From contig NZ_JACCCW010000002.1 in the NCBI RefSeq assembly GCF_013410065.1, positions 682,001-746,000 of the forward strand: a stretch of 64,000 nucleotides of DNA, given 5' to 3'. The notes beneath the pieces are model-generated. The model saw only the letters and a list, made by a program, of their open reading frames with translations. It did no database searches and was not told the DNA's origin. This DNA comes from Granulicella arctica (GTDB taxonomy: Bacteria; Acidobacteriota; Terriglobia; Terriglobales; Acidobacteriaceae). The position numbers were made by a program, and so were the translations under genes. Below are positions 50,186 to 59,319 of the stretch, one piece after another. The number at the start of each line of letters is the position of its first letter. The stretch's first letter is position 1.

Positions 50186-52165
50186 TTAGCGCATGAAGAG
50201 CGAGTGGCCGAAGATCATGACAGCGAGTACAGCGGCTGCGCCGAGTGCGAGCCAGCCAGCGTAGGAGCGGATGTTGCCGGACTGGACGCGCCGGGTGAGG
50301 GTGCTGAGGCCGCGGGTGGTTGCTCCGGCAAGTTTGCCGGAGCCGTCGACGATGCCCCAGTCGACGATGCCGCTGAGCAGGACGCGTGTGCCAGCCGTTA
50401 GGGGGAAGACGATGACGGCTTGGTAGATCTCGTCGATGTAGAACTTGTTCTCGAGGAGCTTGTAGACCGGCCTTGCCTTGCGGGCGATGGCGGTGGAGGA
50501 GCCGGGGTTCTTGACGTAGAGCCAGTAGGCGACGAAGAGGCCGAGGAGCGCGGTAAGGACGGAGACGGCGGCGAGGGTGAGCTCGAGGCCGTTGCTGCCT
50601 GCGATCTCGGCGACAGGGCTGCCGGTGGAGAAGACGGGCTCGAGGAAGTGCTCGATCTCGTTGTGGCCGCCGAGGGCGGCGGGGACGCCGACCCATCCGC
50701 CGATGACGGAGAGGATGGCGAGGACGACGAGCGGGAAGAGCATGATCCAGGGCGACTCGTGGACGCCGTGGGAGTGAGCGGCGTGGCCGTGATCGTGGCT
50801 GTGGTCATGCGCGGGCTCTTCGACGTGTGATTTGCCGAAGAAGGTCTTAAACCAGAGGCGGAACATGTAGAAGGAGGTCATGCCTGCGGTGACGAGGCCG
50901 ACGAACCAGAGGAGCTTGCCGAGCGGGTTATCGGAGATGAAGGCGCGGTAGAGGATCTCGTCCTTCGAGAAGAAGGCGGCCCAGGGGGGAAGCCCGGCGA
51001 TGGCAAAGACGCCCATCGTCATGGTCCAGAAGGTGACGGGGATGCGCTTGCGGAGGGCTCCCATCTTGCGCATGTCCTGCTCGCCGTTGAGTGCATGGAT
51101 GACCGAACCGGCGGCGAGGAAGAGGAGTGCCTTGAAGAAGGCGTGGGTCATCAGGTGGAAGATGCCGGCTCCGTAGGCTCCGACGCCGCAGGCGAGGAAC
51201 ATGTAACCGAGCTGGGAGACGGTGGAGTAGGCGAGGACGCGCTTGATATCCTGCTGGACCATGCCGATGCAGGCGGCGAAGAGGGCGGTTGCAGCTCCGA
51301 TGAGGGCGACAACGCCGAGGGCGTAGGGGCTGCGGTCGAAGAGCGTGTGGCAGCGCGCGACCATGTAGATACCAGCCGTGACCATCGTGGCTGCGTGAAT
51401 GAGCGCGGAGACGGGCGTGGGGCCTTCCATGGCGTCGGGGAGCCAGACGTAGAGAGGAATCTGGGCGGACTTACCGGTGGCTCCGACGACGAGCAGGAGG
51501 GCGATGGCAGTGAGAAAGCCGCCGTGCCATTCGGGATGCGCGGTGATCTCGGTAAAGACCTCGGTGAAGCTGAGCGTGCCGAAGTGGGTGACGAGCAGGA
51601 ACATGGCGAGCAGGAAGCCGAAGTCGCCGATGCGGTTGACGATGAAGGCTTTTTTGCCTGCGTTGGCGGCGGAGTCCTTCTTGAAGTAGAAGCCGATGAG
51701 CAGGTAGGAGGCGAGGCCGACGCCCTCCCAGCCGACGAAGAGAAGCAGGAAGCTCTCGGAGAGGACGAGGACGGACATGAAGAACATGAAGAGGTTGAGG
51801 TAGGCGAAGAAGCGCCAGTACCCCTCTTCATGCGCCATGTATCCGGCGGAGTAGAGGTGAATGAGGAAGCCGACGCCGGTGATGATCGACAGCATGATCA
51901 GCGTGAGGTGATCGACGGTGAAGGCGAAGTTGACCTGGAAGCCGGTGATGGCGATCCACGGAGCCGAGACGGCCTGAATGAGCTCCGGCGCTCCGGCGGC
52001 CTTCATGATCATCCAGAGGTATGCGACGATGACGGCGGGAATAGCGGTGAAGAGAAGCGCGATGCCGGTGACGGCGGCACGGGGCAGCTTGCGGCCTACG
52101 GTCCCGTTGATGAGGAAGCCGGTAAAGGGAAGCAGCGGGATCAGCCAGAGATAGGAAGAGGGCAT
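50186..52165 (-). CDS. nuoL: NADH-quinone oxidoreductase subunit L
   Basis: The distal antiporter-like subunit of complex I, which also carries the long lateral helix. The 659-residue length is normal. Recognised segments include FMFFMSVLVLSESFLLLFVG, GWEGVGLASYLLIGFYF, QIPLYVWLPDAMEGPTPVSA and IHAATMVTAGIYMVARCHTLF, and MVQQDIKRVLAYSTVSQLGY. A His-rich loop (HDHSHDHGHAAHSHGVHE) lies before a late helix and could bind metal. The C-terminus ends with the extra helix anchoring the lateral arm. It is 47 bases upstream of nuoM and 13 bases downstream of nuoK. Confidence 0.97.
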   Translation of the reverse strand: MPSSYLWLIPLLPFTGFLINGTVGRKLPRAAVTGIALLFTAIPAVIVAYLWMIMKAAGAPELIQAVSAPWIAITGFQVNFAFTVDHLTLIMLSIITGVGFLIHLYSAGYMAHEEGYWRFFAYLNLFMFFMSVLVLSESFLLLFVGWEGVGLASYLLIGFYFKKDSAANAGKKAFIVNRIGDFGFLLAMFLLVTHFGTLSFTEVFTEITAHPEWHGGFLTAIALLLVVGATGKSAQIPLYVWLPDAMEGPTPVSALIHAATMVTAGIYMVARCHTLFDRSPYALGVVALIGAATALFAACIGMVQQDIKRVLAYSTVSQLGYMFLACGVGAYGAGIFHLMTHAFFKALLFLAAGSVIHALNGEQDMRKMGALRKRIPVTFWTMTMGVFAIAGLPPWAAFFSKDEILYRAFISDNPLGKLLWFVGLVTAGMTSFYMFRLWFKTFFGKSHVEEPAHDHSHDHGHAAHSHGVHESPWIMLFPLVVLAILSVIGGWVGVPAALGGHNEIEHFLEPVFSTGSPVAEIAGSNGLELTLAAVSVLTALLGLFVAYWLYVKNPGSSTAIARKARPVYKLLENKFYIDEIYQAVIVFPLTAGTRVLLSGIVDWGIVDGSGKLAGATTRGLSTLTRRVQSGNIRSYAGWLALGAAAVLAVMIFGHSLFMR

Positions 52166-52178
52166 TATAGGACTCGGC

Positions 52179-52481
52179 TCACAGTTTCATCAGGTTGATC
52201 TGGTCGACGTTCAGCGTCTGACGGGTGCGGAAGATAGCGATGATGATGGCAAGGCCGACAGCGGCCTCGGCGGCGGCGACGACCATCACGAAGAAGACGA
52301 AGATCTGACCCTGGACCTGGTGCCACATGTGCGCGAAGGCGACGAAGGTCAGGTTGACGGCGTTGAGCATGAGCTCGATCGACATGAAGACGCTGATGAT
52401 GTTGCGCTTGATGAGGAAGGCCGCGACTCCGACGGAGAAGAGGATGGCGGCGAGGACGAGGTAGTAGGCGATGGGGACCAT
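52179..52481 (-). CDS. nuoK: NADH-quinone oxidoreductase subunit K
   Basis: A 100-residue, three-helix subunit of the complex I membrane arm. It matches family length and contains the two conserved glutamates, [13 protein letters not shown] and [13 protein letters not shown]. Helices are [19 protein letters not shown], the central one, and the third after GQIFVFFVM. Its start codon at 52481 abuts the stop of the small 64-residue gene (52482) with no gap, and nuoL follows after 13 bases. Confidence 0.97.
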   Translation of the reverse strand: MVPIAYYLVLAAILFSVGVAAFLIKRNIISVFMSIELMLNAVNLTFVAFAHMWHQVQGQIFVFFVMVVAAAEAAVGLAIIIAIFRTRQTLNVDQINLMKL

Positions 52482-52676
52482 CTAAAGCATATCCTCTTTC
52501 GTTGTGCGATGAGCGAGCTTGAACACGAGACCAAGGAGTCCTAGTCCGGCGCCGATTGCCAGCGGAGTTTTCGAAAGGTGTCCGTCGTGCCCCAGTATCA
52601 GGGCGAATAAAAAGCCGAGGGGGCCAAAGGCCATAAGTTTCTCAGCGCCGCGGTTTCTAGTATTAAGAAAGCTCAC
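52482..52676 (-). CDS. small membrane protein gene between nuoJ and nuoK
   Basis: A 64-residue protein with two hydrophobic segments (LMAFGPLGFLFALILGHDG and LAIGAGLGLLGLVFKLAH) and charged ends (TTKEDML). It begins with GTG three bases after the nuoJ stop and ends exactly at the nuoK start, so it is fully inside the operon and translationally coupled. It does not correspond to any standard complex I subunit. It may be an assembly factor or accessory subunit, but that is inferred only from location. Confidence 0.72.
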   Translation of the reverse strand: MSFLNTRNRGAEKLMAFGPLGFLFALILGHDGHLSKTPLAIGAGLGLLGLVFKLAHRTTKEDML

Positions 52677-52679
52677 GAT

Positions 52680-53186
52680 TTATTGCTCCTTCCGGGCGAG
52701 CACAACGGCTCCGAGAATGGCGACGAGGATGAGGACGGAGGTGACTTCGAAGGGGAGCAGCAAGGTTGTGAAGAGGACGTGGCTGATCTCGGCGATGTTG
52801 CTGACTGTGCCGCCGAGATGGCCGCCGAGGTTCGCGGTGCCGAGGGCCTTGCTCTCCGACAGGAAGACGGAGCTGAGCAGGCAGAAGATGGCGGCGGCAC
52901 CGGGGAATCCGGCGATGTAGGCAGCGCGGCTGCCGGTGGTTCGTTCTTCTTCGCCCGCGTTGAGCAGCATGATAACGAAGACGAAGAGCACCATGATGGC
53001 GCCGGAGTAGACGATGACCTGGGCGGCGGCGAGGAACTCAGCCCCGAGCGACCAGTAGAGGACGGCGAGCGACATCATGACGACGACCAGGGAGAGGGCG
53101 CTGTTGATGGGGTGCCTCTGTAGGAGCAGGTTGAGGGCTGCTGCTACGGCCAGTCCGCCAAAGATGATGAAGAGTGCCAGTTCCAT
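52680..53186 (-). CDS. nuoJ: NADH-quinone oxidoreductase subunit J
   Basis: A 168-residue, five-helix subunit of the membrane arm, next to the quinone end. Conserved parts are LFIIFGGLAVAAALNLLLQRHPINSAL near the N-terminus (the pi-bulge helix VIVYSGAIMVLFVFVIMLL follows) and the final helix with FEVTSVLILVAILGAVVLAR. The ATG is at 53186. nuoI, usually just before nuoJ, is missing: only 79 bases separate nuoJ from nuoH. Confidence 0.95.
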   Translation of the reverse strand: MELALFIIFGGLAVAAALNLLLQRHPINSALSLVVVMMSLAVLYWSLGAEFLAAAQVIVYSGAIMVLFVFVIMLLNAGEEERTTGSRAAYIAGFPGAAAIFCLLSSVFLSESKALGTANLGGHLGGTVSNIAEISHVLFTTLLLPFEVTSVLILVAILGAVVLARKEQ

Positions 53187-53265
53187 GGTGATCCGTTGAG
53201 TCTTTCTTGAAACGGAGCAGATGCTTTATCGGGCTTCTGCTGATTGTAAAACAGCGATACGCGAG

Positions 53266-54327
53266 CTATCCGCGCAGCGCCATGACGAGGCTGGTAACGA
53301 TGATGTTGGCCATGGCGACGGGCAGAAGGAACTTCCAGCCGAAGGCCATGAGCTGGTCATAACGGAAGCGGGGCAGCGTCGAGCGGACCCAGATATAAAG
53401 AAATAAGAAAGAAAAAATCTTTGCCACGAACCAGAGAATGGGGAAGATGGCGGTAAGGATGGGGCCGCCGAAGTTTGCGGGCAGAAGATGACCGAGTGGG
53501 CTGGAGGCTCCGCCGAAGAAGAGGAGGGTGGCGACGCAGCTCACGGTGATCATGTTGGCGTACTCGGCCATGAAGAACATGGCGAACTTCATGGAGCTGT
53601 ACTCGGTGTGGTAGCCGGCGACGAGCTCGGACTCGGCCTCGGGGAGGTCGAAGGGGGAGCGGTTGGTCTCGGCGTAGGCGGCCATCAGATAGATGAAGAA
53701 GCCGACGAACTGGAAGCCTCCGAAGACGTTCCAGGAGAGCAGGCCGTGAGCGGACTGGCTGGCGACGATGTCGCGCAGGCTGAGCGACTGGGCACGGAGG
53801 ACGACTCCTACCAGAGACAGACCCAGTGCGAGCTCATAGCTGATCATCTGCGAGGTGGCGCGGAGGCTGCCGAGCAGGGCGAACTTATTGTTCGACGACC
53901 AGCCCGAGAGCGCGATGCCATAGACGCCGATGGAGGTGACGCCAAGGATGACGAGCAGGCCAATGTTGAGGTCGGCGATCTGGAAGAGGTTGACGCCCTT
54001 GACCAGCGTGACGGCACCGAAGGGAACGACGGCGATCGAGATGAGTGCGCAGCTCAACGCGATGATGGGCGCGAGGATGAAGAGCGGGCGCTCGATGGCG
54101 AGTGGCATGAGGTCTTCCTTGAGGAAGAGCTTGATGCCGTCGGCGAGTGGCTGCAGCAGGCCGAAGGGACCGACGCGGGAGGGTCCCCAGCGATTCTGCA
54201 TGCGGCCGATGACCTTGCGTTCGAGCAGCACGGTATAGGCCACCGCCGTCAGGGTGATGACGAGGACGACGACGATCTTCAGGACGTTCAGCAGGAGAAA
54301 CGTCAGGAACGGCGATAGATGACTCAC
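53266..54327 (-). CDS. nuoH: NADH-quinone oxidoreductase subunit H
   Basis: The membrane subunit that forms the quinone-binding site and the first proton path. The 353-residue protein has about eight helices. Conserved loops are RKVIGRMQNRWGPSRVGPFG (N-terminal), LADGIKLFLKEDLMP, the Glu-rich ETNRSPFDLPEAESELVAGY loop and SSMKFAMFFMAEYANM. It starts with GTG at 54327, 26 bases after nuoG ends. The next gene is nuoJ, not nuoI. Confidence 0.97.
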   Translation of the reverse strand: MSHLSPFLTFLLLNVLKIVVVLVITLTAVAYTVLLERKVIGRMQNRWGPSRVGPFGLLQPLADGIKLFLKEDLMPLAIERPLFILAPIIALSCALISIAVVPFGAVTLVKGVNLFQIADLNIGLLVILGVTSIGVYGIALSGWSSNNKFALLGSLRATSQMISYELALGLSLVGVVLRAQSLSLRDIVASQSAHGLLSWNVFGGFQFVGFFIYLMAAYAETNRSPFDLPEAESELVAGYHTEYSSMKFAMFFMAEYANMITVSCVATLLFFGGASSPLGHLLPANFGGPILTAIFPILWFVAKIFSFLFLYIWVRSTLPRFRYDQLMAFGWKFLLPVAMANIIVTSLVMALRG

Positions 54328-54353
54328 GCGGTGTTGCTCCTCATCGGCGGCGG

Positions 54354-56756
54354 CTAGTCTGCGGCGGTTTGGTCGAGAATGGGCAGCTTGCGTGCCTCAT
54401 TCTGTTGGAGGTCGTTGAGCATGGCCGAGTAGCGCCCTAACGTGCCGGATGTAAAGAGTGTATCGTTCGCGGGCATGACGAGGTCGCGACGGGTGATCTG
54501 GACGAGCTCTGCGGGCGCTGCGGGCGACAGATGCTGGTCGTTGCCGGAGAGCAGTTGCAGGCGGAGTAGGTTGTAGCCGGGGACGAGGCGCTGGATCTCG
54601 TCGAGGATGGCGAATGGGTCGAACGGGCTGAGGCGCGGTTCGAGGTTGTTGGCGGTGAGCCAGACGGCGTGGCGGTCGGCCTCGCCGGACTGCGCGCCGC
54701 GGGACTGGCCCATGTCAGCCCTGAGACCCTTACCGAAGGGGACGAGTGTCTTCATGTCGGCGCCCATCTTGTCGGCGATGCGGACGATCATCTCGAAGTC
54801 GGTGCGGACACCGGCGCGGTCGCCTGCTTTTTTGACCTGCTGGAGGTCGCCGTAGCTGTTGGTGACGGAGCCGGACTTCTCGTAGAGGTTGGCGGCGGGG
54901 AGGATGACGTCGGCGAGAGCGGCGGTCTCGGTGAGGAACATCTCTTGTACGACGACGAAGGTGTTTTTGAGGGTGGCGGGATCGACGGCGTAGCGGGCGA
55001 CCGGGTTGGCCCCGACGACGTAGAGGGCGGAGAGCTCTCCTTTGGCTGCGGCGTCGAAGATCTCGAGCATGTCGAGGCCGGGGGTGGTCGAGGAGCCGTA
55101 TTCGAGGGCGATCTTGCTGCCGGGGTTCTGGACGTCGATGGCTCCGATGGGCGTGTAGCCAGGGAGGAGGTCGGGTAGCAGGCCCATGTCCGCTGCGCCG
55201 CGTGAGTTGGCGTAGTCGGAGAGCAGGGCGAACTGCGCTCCCGGGATGGTGAGGCCGAAGTCGAGGAGCGCTTTGAGCTCGGTGCCGTGGATCTCCGAGC
55301 CGATGAGGATGAGGAGCTTCTCCTCTGCCTTGACGGCGTCGCGGAACTTGCTCAGCTTGTCGGTGTCAGCGGCTGCTGCGGTGGCGCTGGCCTCGTTGCC
55401 GGAGAGATAGGCGGCGAGATCGCCGTAGCCGAAGGGCGAGACCTGCACAAAGCCGCGTGCCTGGCGGCGGAGCTTGATCTCGGCGGTGTTAGCGACGTAG
55501 AGCTTTGCGTGATTGTTGCGAACGTTGGTGCGGATGTTCCACGCGGTGGCCGGAGCATGATTGGTGGGGTCGCCGCCCACGAGAAGGATGGCCGGCGCGG
55601 TGAGGGTGTCGTGCAGCGAGGCGGTCCGGCCGGGCTTACTGCTGAGGGTCTGGGCGAAGGTGACGTAGTCCGCCGTGCGGTGGTGGTCGATGTTGTTGGT
55701 GCCGAGGACGGTGCGGGCGAACTTCTGGAGGAGGTAGGCCTCTTCGTTCGTGAGGCGGTTGCCGCCGATGACGCCGATGGACTTGCCGCCCCTGGTGTCG
55801 CGAAGCTCACGGAGTTTCTTGCCGACGTGGTCGAGGGCCGTTTCCCAGCTAACCGGTTTGAGGCTGCCATCAGCCTGGCGGACGAGCGGCTGGGTGATGC
55901 GGTCTTCGTGGTTGGCGAAGTCGAAGGCGTAGCGGCCCTTATTGCAGAGGAAGTCGCCGTTGATGCCGGACTTGTCGCGGTTGTCGCCACGGACGATCTC
56001 GCTGCCGTCGGAGGTGCTGCGGACGCCGAGGGTGGTCTTGCAGCCGTCGCCGCAGTGGGTGCAGACGGTGGAGACGTGATTCATCTCCCAGGGACGGGTT
56101 TTATAGCGGTAGGTGCCGGAGGTGAGGGCTCCGACGGGGCAGGCGTCGATGCACATGCCGCACTGCTCGCAGTCCACGTGGGCGAGGTCGTCGGGGGACA
56201 TCTGCGGGGGGACGTTGGGGGCGATGACGCTGGAGCTGCCGCGATTCTGAATGCCGAGGGCGAAGACGTCCATGCCCTCGCCGCACATGCGGACGCAGCG
56301 GTAGCAGAGGATGCATCTAGGCCGGTCGAAGTAGACGACCGGGGACCATTGCTGCTCTTCGCGGTGGTTCTTGGGCTCGGCGTAGAAGCTGTCGGCGGCG
56401 CCGTACTTGAAGGTCATGTCCTGCAGCTCGCACTCGCCGCCGGCATCGCAGACGGGGCAGTCGAGGGGGTGGTTGCCGAGCAGGAGTTGCAGGGTGGCCT
56501 TGCGCGCCTGGGCGATCTCAGGCGACTCGGTGATGAAGACCTGGCCCTCGGCGACTGGGGTGGTGCAGGCGGTCTGGAGCTTGGGGACCTTCTCCTGCCG
56601 GACGACGCACATGCGGCAGGCAGCCTGGAGCGAGAGCCCAGGGTAGTAGCAGAAGGCGGGGATCTCGATGCCAGCGGTCTTGCAGGCCTCGATGAGGAGC
56701 GTGCCCGCGGGTGCGGTGAGTTGTTTGCCGTCTACGGTAAAGGTTACGTCTGCCAT
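54354..56756 (-). CDS. nuoG: NADH-quinone oxidoreductase subunit G
   Basis: The largest peripheral-arm subunit, carrying a chain of Fe-S clusters. The 800-residue protein has an N-terminal [2Fe-2S] ferredoxin domain (PAFCYYPGLSLQAACRMC, with LQTACTTPV). The Cys/His motif HPLDCPVCDAGGECELQ and two [4Fe-4S] motifs (CILCYRCVRMCGE and CEQCGMCIDACPVGALTSG) follow. Next comes the extra CTHCGDGC motif of the molybdopterin-oxidoreductase-like domain, which makes up the remaining 550 residues and lacks cofactor function. It is preceded by the 141-residue secreted-protein gene and followed by nuoH. Confidence 0.96.
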   Translation of the reverse strand: MADVTFTVDGKQLTAPAGTLLIEACKTAGIEIPAFCYYPGLSLQAACRMCVVRQEKVPKLQTACTTPVAEGQVFITESPEIAQARKATLQLLLGNHPLDCPVCDAGGECELQDMTFKYGAADSFYAEPKNHREEQQWSPVVYFDRPRCILCYRCVRMCGEGMDVFALGIQNRGSSSVIAPNVPPQMSPDDLAHVDCEQCGMCIDACPVGALTSGTYRYKTRPWEMNHVSTVCTHCGDGCKTTLGVRSTSDGSEIVRGDNRDKSGINGDFLCNKGRYAFDFANHEDRITQPLVRQADGSLKPVSWETALDHVGKKLRELRDTRGGKSIGVIGGNRLTNEEAYLLQKFARTVLGTNNIDHHRTADYVTFAQTLSSKPGRTASLHDTLTAPAILLVGGDPTNHAPATAWNIRTNVRNNHAKLYVANTAEIKLRRQARGFVQVSPFGYGDLAAYLSGNEASATAAAADTDKLSKFRDAVKAEEKLLILIGSEIHGTELKALLDFGLTIPGAQFALLSDYANSRGAADMGLLPDLLPGYTPIGAIDVQNPGSKIALEYGSSTTPGLDMLEIFDAAAKGELSALYVVGANPVARYAVDPATLKNTFVVVQEMFLTETAALADVILPAANLYEKSGSVTNSYGDLQQVKKAGDRAGVRTDFEMIVRIADKMGADMKTLVPFGKGLRADMGQSRGAQSGEADRHAVWLTANNLEPRLSPFDPFAILDEIQRLVPGYNLLRLQLLSGNDQHLSPAAPAELVQITRRDLVMPANDTLFTSGTLGRYSAMLNDLQQNEARKLPILDQTAAD

Positions 56757-57182
56757 CTAGTTGTTCCTCTGTCGCATAGCTTCCATGATCAAGTCAGAAA
56801 GGCTGCGAAGATCATTTTGTGCGGCTTCATCTACCGTGTCGTTCGTCACAGCGTAGACCGCGTGGTGAACCCATTTCCCATCGTCGCCAGTGATGAGTGT
56901 TGAGATCGCCGATAGCTGCCCGGCGGGTGCCAATTTAGTTTTATCCCCGTCAACGGAGACAATGATGTACTGAAAGACCGCTGTCGCTTTATCTGAAAGT
57001 TGATACGGAGTAGACGCGGTGACCAAAGACTTTATCTTCGTGCCAAACGTTGATCCCAGTGTATCCGGGCACTTGCACTCGACGTACACGGGGATTTTCG
57101 GCCTCGCAGATTGTGAGGGTGCAGGGCGCGCAAAAACTAACCCTGCAACAAGCACAAACGTGACCGAAAGGCGGTGGATCAT
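56757..57182 (-). CDS. secreted protein gene embedded between nuoF and nuoG
   Basis: A 141-residue protein with a signal peptide (IHRLSVTFVLVAGLVFARP, cleavage near Ser-Gln-Ser). The mature part has one Cys pair (VECKCPD) and a beta/alpha pattern (QYIIVSVDGDKTKLAP, GKWVHHAVYAVTNDTVDE). Its ATG overlaps the nuoF stop by one base (TGATG) and its stop directly precedes nuoG, so it is co-translated with complex I genes. It is not a known subunit. Base composition is more AT-rich than in nuoF and nuoG, which suggests later insertion. Confidence 0.75.
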   Translation of the reverse strand: MIHRLSVTFVLVAGLVFARPAPSQSARPKIPVYVECKCPDTLGSTFGTKIKSLVTASTPYQLSDKATAVFQYIIVSVDGDKTKLAPAGQLSAISTLITGDDGKWVHHAVYAVTNDTVDEAAQNDLRSLSDLIMEAMRQRNN

Positions 57183-58513
57183 CAATGCGCTCCTGCGAGC
57201 TCCGGTTCGCCGACCGGTTTGATCTTGATTAAGGGGGTGTCGACGCGCTTGCCGTCGATGTACTCTTCGAACTCTTTGCGGAATTTCTTGACGAAGCCGA
57301 GGGTCGGCATCGCAGCAGCGTCGCCGAGTGGGCAGAACGTCCGGCCCATCATGTTTTCGGCGAGGTACTGCACGTTGTCGATATCCTTCTTGCTGCCGCC
57401 ACCGGCGTGGACGCGGGTGAGGGTCTTCTTGATCCAGTCCGTGCCTTCGCGGCAGGGGATGCACCAGCCGCAGGACTCGTGCTGGTAGAAGGCGATGGTG
57501 CGGAGGGCGAACTCGACGATGGAGACGGTCTCGTCGAGAACCACTATTCCTCCAGACCCGAGCATGGTGCCGGCTTTGCCCATCTGGTCGAAGTCGAGGC
57601 CTACGTCGATCTCGTCTGCGGTGAGGACGGGGCAGGATGAGCCGCCGGGGACGACGGCTTTGAGCTTCTTGCCGCCCTTGATGCCGCCCGCGACGTCGTA
57701 GATGGCCTTGCGGAGCGAGTAGCCCATGGGCAGCTCGTAGACGCCGGGGCGCTCTACGTGGCCGGAGATGCCGAAGAGTCGTGTGCCGCCGTTGCGCTCG
57801 GTGCCGAGCTTGGCGTAGGCCTCGCCGCCCATCAGCAGGATATGCGGGGCGTTGGCGATGGTCTCGGCGTTGTTGATCACCGTCGGTCCACCATATAGCC
57901 CGACGACGGCAGGGAAGGGCGGCTTGATGCGGGGCACGCCGCGCTTGCCTTCGAGCGACTCCATCAGGGCGGACTCTTCGCCGACCTCATAGGCGCCTGC
58001 GCCGGTCTGGGTGATGATGTCGAAGTCGACGCCGGTGCCGAAGATGTTCTTGCCGAGGAAGCCCTTTGCATAGGCGTCAGCGACGGCCTTTTCGACGATC
58101 TTGAGCAGGTAGCGGTACTCGCCGCGGAGGTAGATGAAGCCGAGCTTCGAGCCGATGGCGAGGCCGGCGATCATGGTGCCTTCGATGACGGCGTGGGGAT
58201 CGTGCAGGAAGATGACGTGGTCTTTGCAGGTGCCGGGCTCGGACTCGTCTCCGTTGACCAGGACGTACTTCGGCTTCTCCGACTGCTTGGGGACGAAGCT
58301 CCACTTCATGCCGGTGGGGAAGCCTGCGCCGCCGCGTCCGCGAAGGCCGCTGGCCTTCATGGTGTTGATGATCCATTCGGGACCCTGCTCGATGGCCATC
58401 TGGACGGCCTTGTAGCCGTCGAGCTCGAGGTACTTGTCGATATTCGCGGCGCCCTGGCCGAAGCGACGGGAGAGGACTTTGACTTCATCGGGATGCGAGA
58501 CGAGTGTCGGCAT
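57182..58513 (-). CDS. nuoF: NADH-quinone oxidoreductase subunit F
   Basis: The NADH-oxidising subunit, binding FMN and cluster N3. The 443-residue protein has the NADH/FMN glycine-rich loop (GLRGRGGAGFPTGMKWSF), the acidic YVLVNGDESEPGTCKDH segment, the GAGAYEVGEESALMESLEG FMN-binding stretch, and the [4Fe-4S] motif ESCGWCIPCREGTDW with the last Cys in MMGRTFCPLGD. It starts one base after the nuoE stop. Its own stop overlaps the embedded secreted-protein gene. Confidence 0.97.
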   Translation of the reverse strand: MPTLVSHPDEVKVLSRRFGQGAANIDKYLELDGYKAVQMAIEQGPEWIINTMKASGLRGRGGAGFPTGMKWSFVPKQSEKPKYVLVNGDESEPGTCKDHVIFLHDPHAVIEGTMIAGLAIGSKLGFIYLRGEYRYLLKIVEKAVADAYAKGFLGKNIFGTGVDFDIITQTGAGAYEVGEESALMESLEGKRGVPRIKPPFPAVVGLYGGPTVINNAETIANAPHILLMGGEAYAKLGTERNGGTRLFGISGHVERPGVYELPMGYSLRKAIYDVAGGIKGGKKLKAVVPGGSSCPVLTADEIDVGLDFDQMGKAGTMLGSGGIVVLDETVSIVEFALRTIAFYQHESCGWCIPCREGTDWIKKTLTRVHAGGGSKKDIDNVQYLAENMMGRTFCPLGDAAAMPTLGFVKKFRKEFEEYIDGKRVDTPLIKIKPVGEPELAGAH

Positions 58514-59023
58514 TTACTTCACATCCTTTCCCTGGCCGTCGCGGTAGATCTGGAACAGGTCGTCGACCTTTGCGGGCGTCAGGTTGTCGTGGAAGTCGTA
58601 GTTGATCTGGATGGCGGGAGCCCAGCAGCAGGCGCCGATGCACTCGACCTCTTCGAGAGAAAAAAGACCGTCTTCGGTGACCTCTTTATGACCGATGCCG
58701 AGCTTGTGCTTGCAGTGGTCGAGCAGCTCATAGCCGCCGCGCAGCATGCAGGAGATGTTGGTGCAGACCTGCACGTTGTACTTGCCCGCGGGCTTGGTGC
58801 GGAGCATGGAGTAGTACGAAAGCACGTTGCGGACGTCCAGCTCGAGAATGCCGATGCGCTCGGCGATCTCTGCGACGACGGCGTCTGAGATGTAGCCGAC
58901 CTCGTCCTGCGCGTAGAGCAGCATGGGGACAAGCGCGGACCGGCGCAGGGGATAGATGGTGACGAGTTTGTCGAAGCGGGCTGCCAGCTCCGGGGAAAAG
59001 ATCGTGTTGGTGAGTGTGCTCAC
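58514..59023 (-). CDS. nuoE: NADH-quinone oxidoreductase subunit E
   Basis: The 24-kDa-type subunit with a thioredoxin-like [2Fe-2S] cluster (N1a). The 169-residue protein has the helical N-domain (SALVPMLLYAQDEVGYISDA) and the four cluster cysteines in VQVCTNISCMLRGG and ECIGACCWAPAIQIN. The GTG start overlaps the stop of the 99-residue gene (GTGA), indicating coupling. nuoF follows immediately. Confidence 0.96.
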   Translation of the reverse strand: MSTLTNTIFSPELAARFDKLVTIYPLRRSALVPMLLYAQDEVGYISDAVVAEIAERIGILELDVRNVLSYYSMLRTKPAGKYNVQVCTNISCMLRGGYELLDHCKHKLGIGHKEVTEDGLFSLEEVECIGACCWAPAIQINYDFHDNLTPAKVDDLFQIYRDGQGKDVK

Positions 59024-59319
59024 TGCATTAGCTCCCGCGTCAGCCGCTCGGCTGTAAAGTCCATATCTTCGGTGACTGCGCCGATCGTTACGGTTCCGTC
59101 GATGTTGATCTGGAACGGTTCGGTCCGGTTGTTGTCTTCGGTCATCTCGCTGTGCGTGAAGCGGAGCCAGCGAGTGTTGACGCGAAGGATGATGAGGTCG
59201 CTTCCTACTTCAACGACTGCATGATGGCGGCTGTTGAGTCCGTGTGCCGCTGCGTAACTGCGAATCTGCGATGCGAACGATGTCCAGAGTTCGCGGTGTA
59301 ATTGAACGGATACATTCAA
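59020..59319 (-). CDS. small cytosolic protein gene between nuoD and nuoE
   Basis: A 99-residue protein without signal or membrane helices. It has a helical N-part (LHRELWTSFASQIRSYAAAH) and beta-rich middle (HHAVVEVGSDLIILRVNTRW, FQINIDGTVTIGAV), with a final helix. It begins with TTG overlapping the stop of the 149-residue gene (TTGA) and ends overlapping the nuoE GTG. It is not a known complex I subunit. The tight overlaps imply production in step with the complex. Confidence 0.68.
   Translation of the reverse strand: MNVSVQLHRELWTSFASQIRSYAAAHGLNSRHHAVVEVGSDLIILRVNTRWLRFTHSEMTEDNNRTEPFQINIDGTVTIGAVTEDMDFTAERLTRELMQ

Noticed and set aside
55287..56903. 538-codon plus-strand frame antisense to nuoG
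   Set aside because: Gly/Val/Glu/Ala-rich shadow of nuoG, whose cysteine motifs are unambiguous on the other strand.
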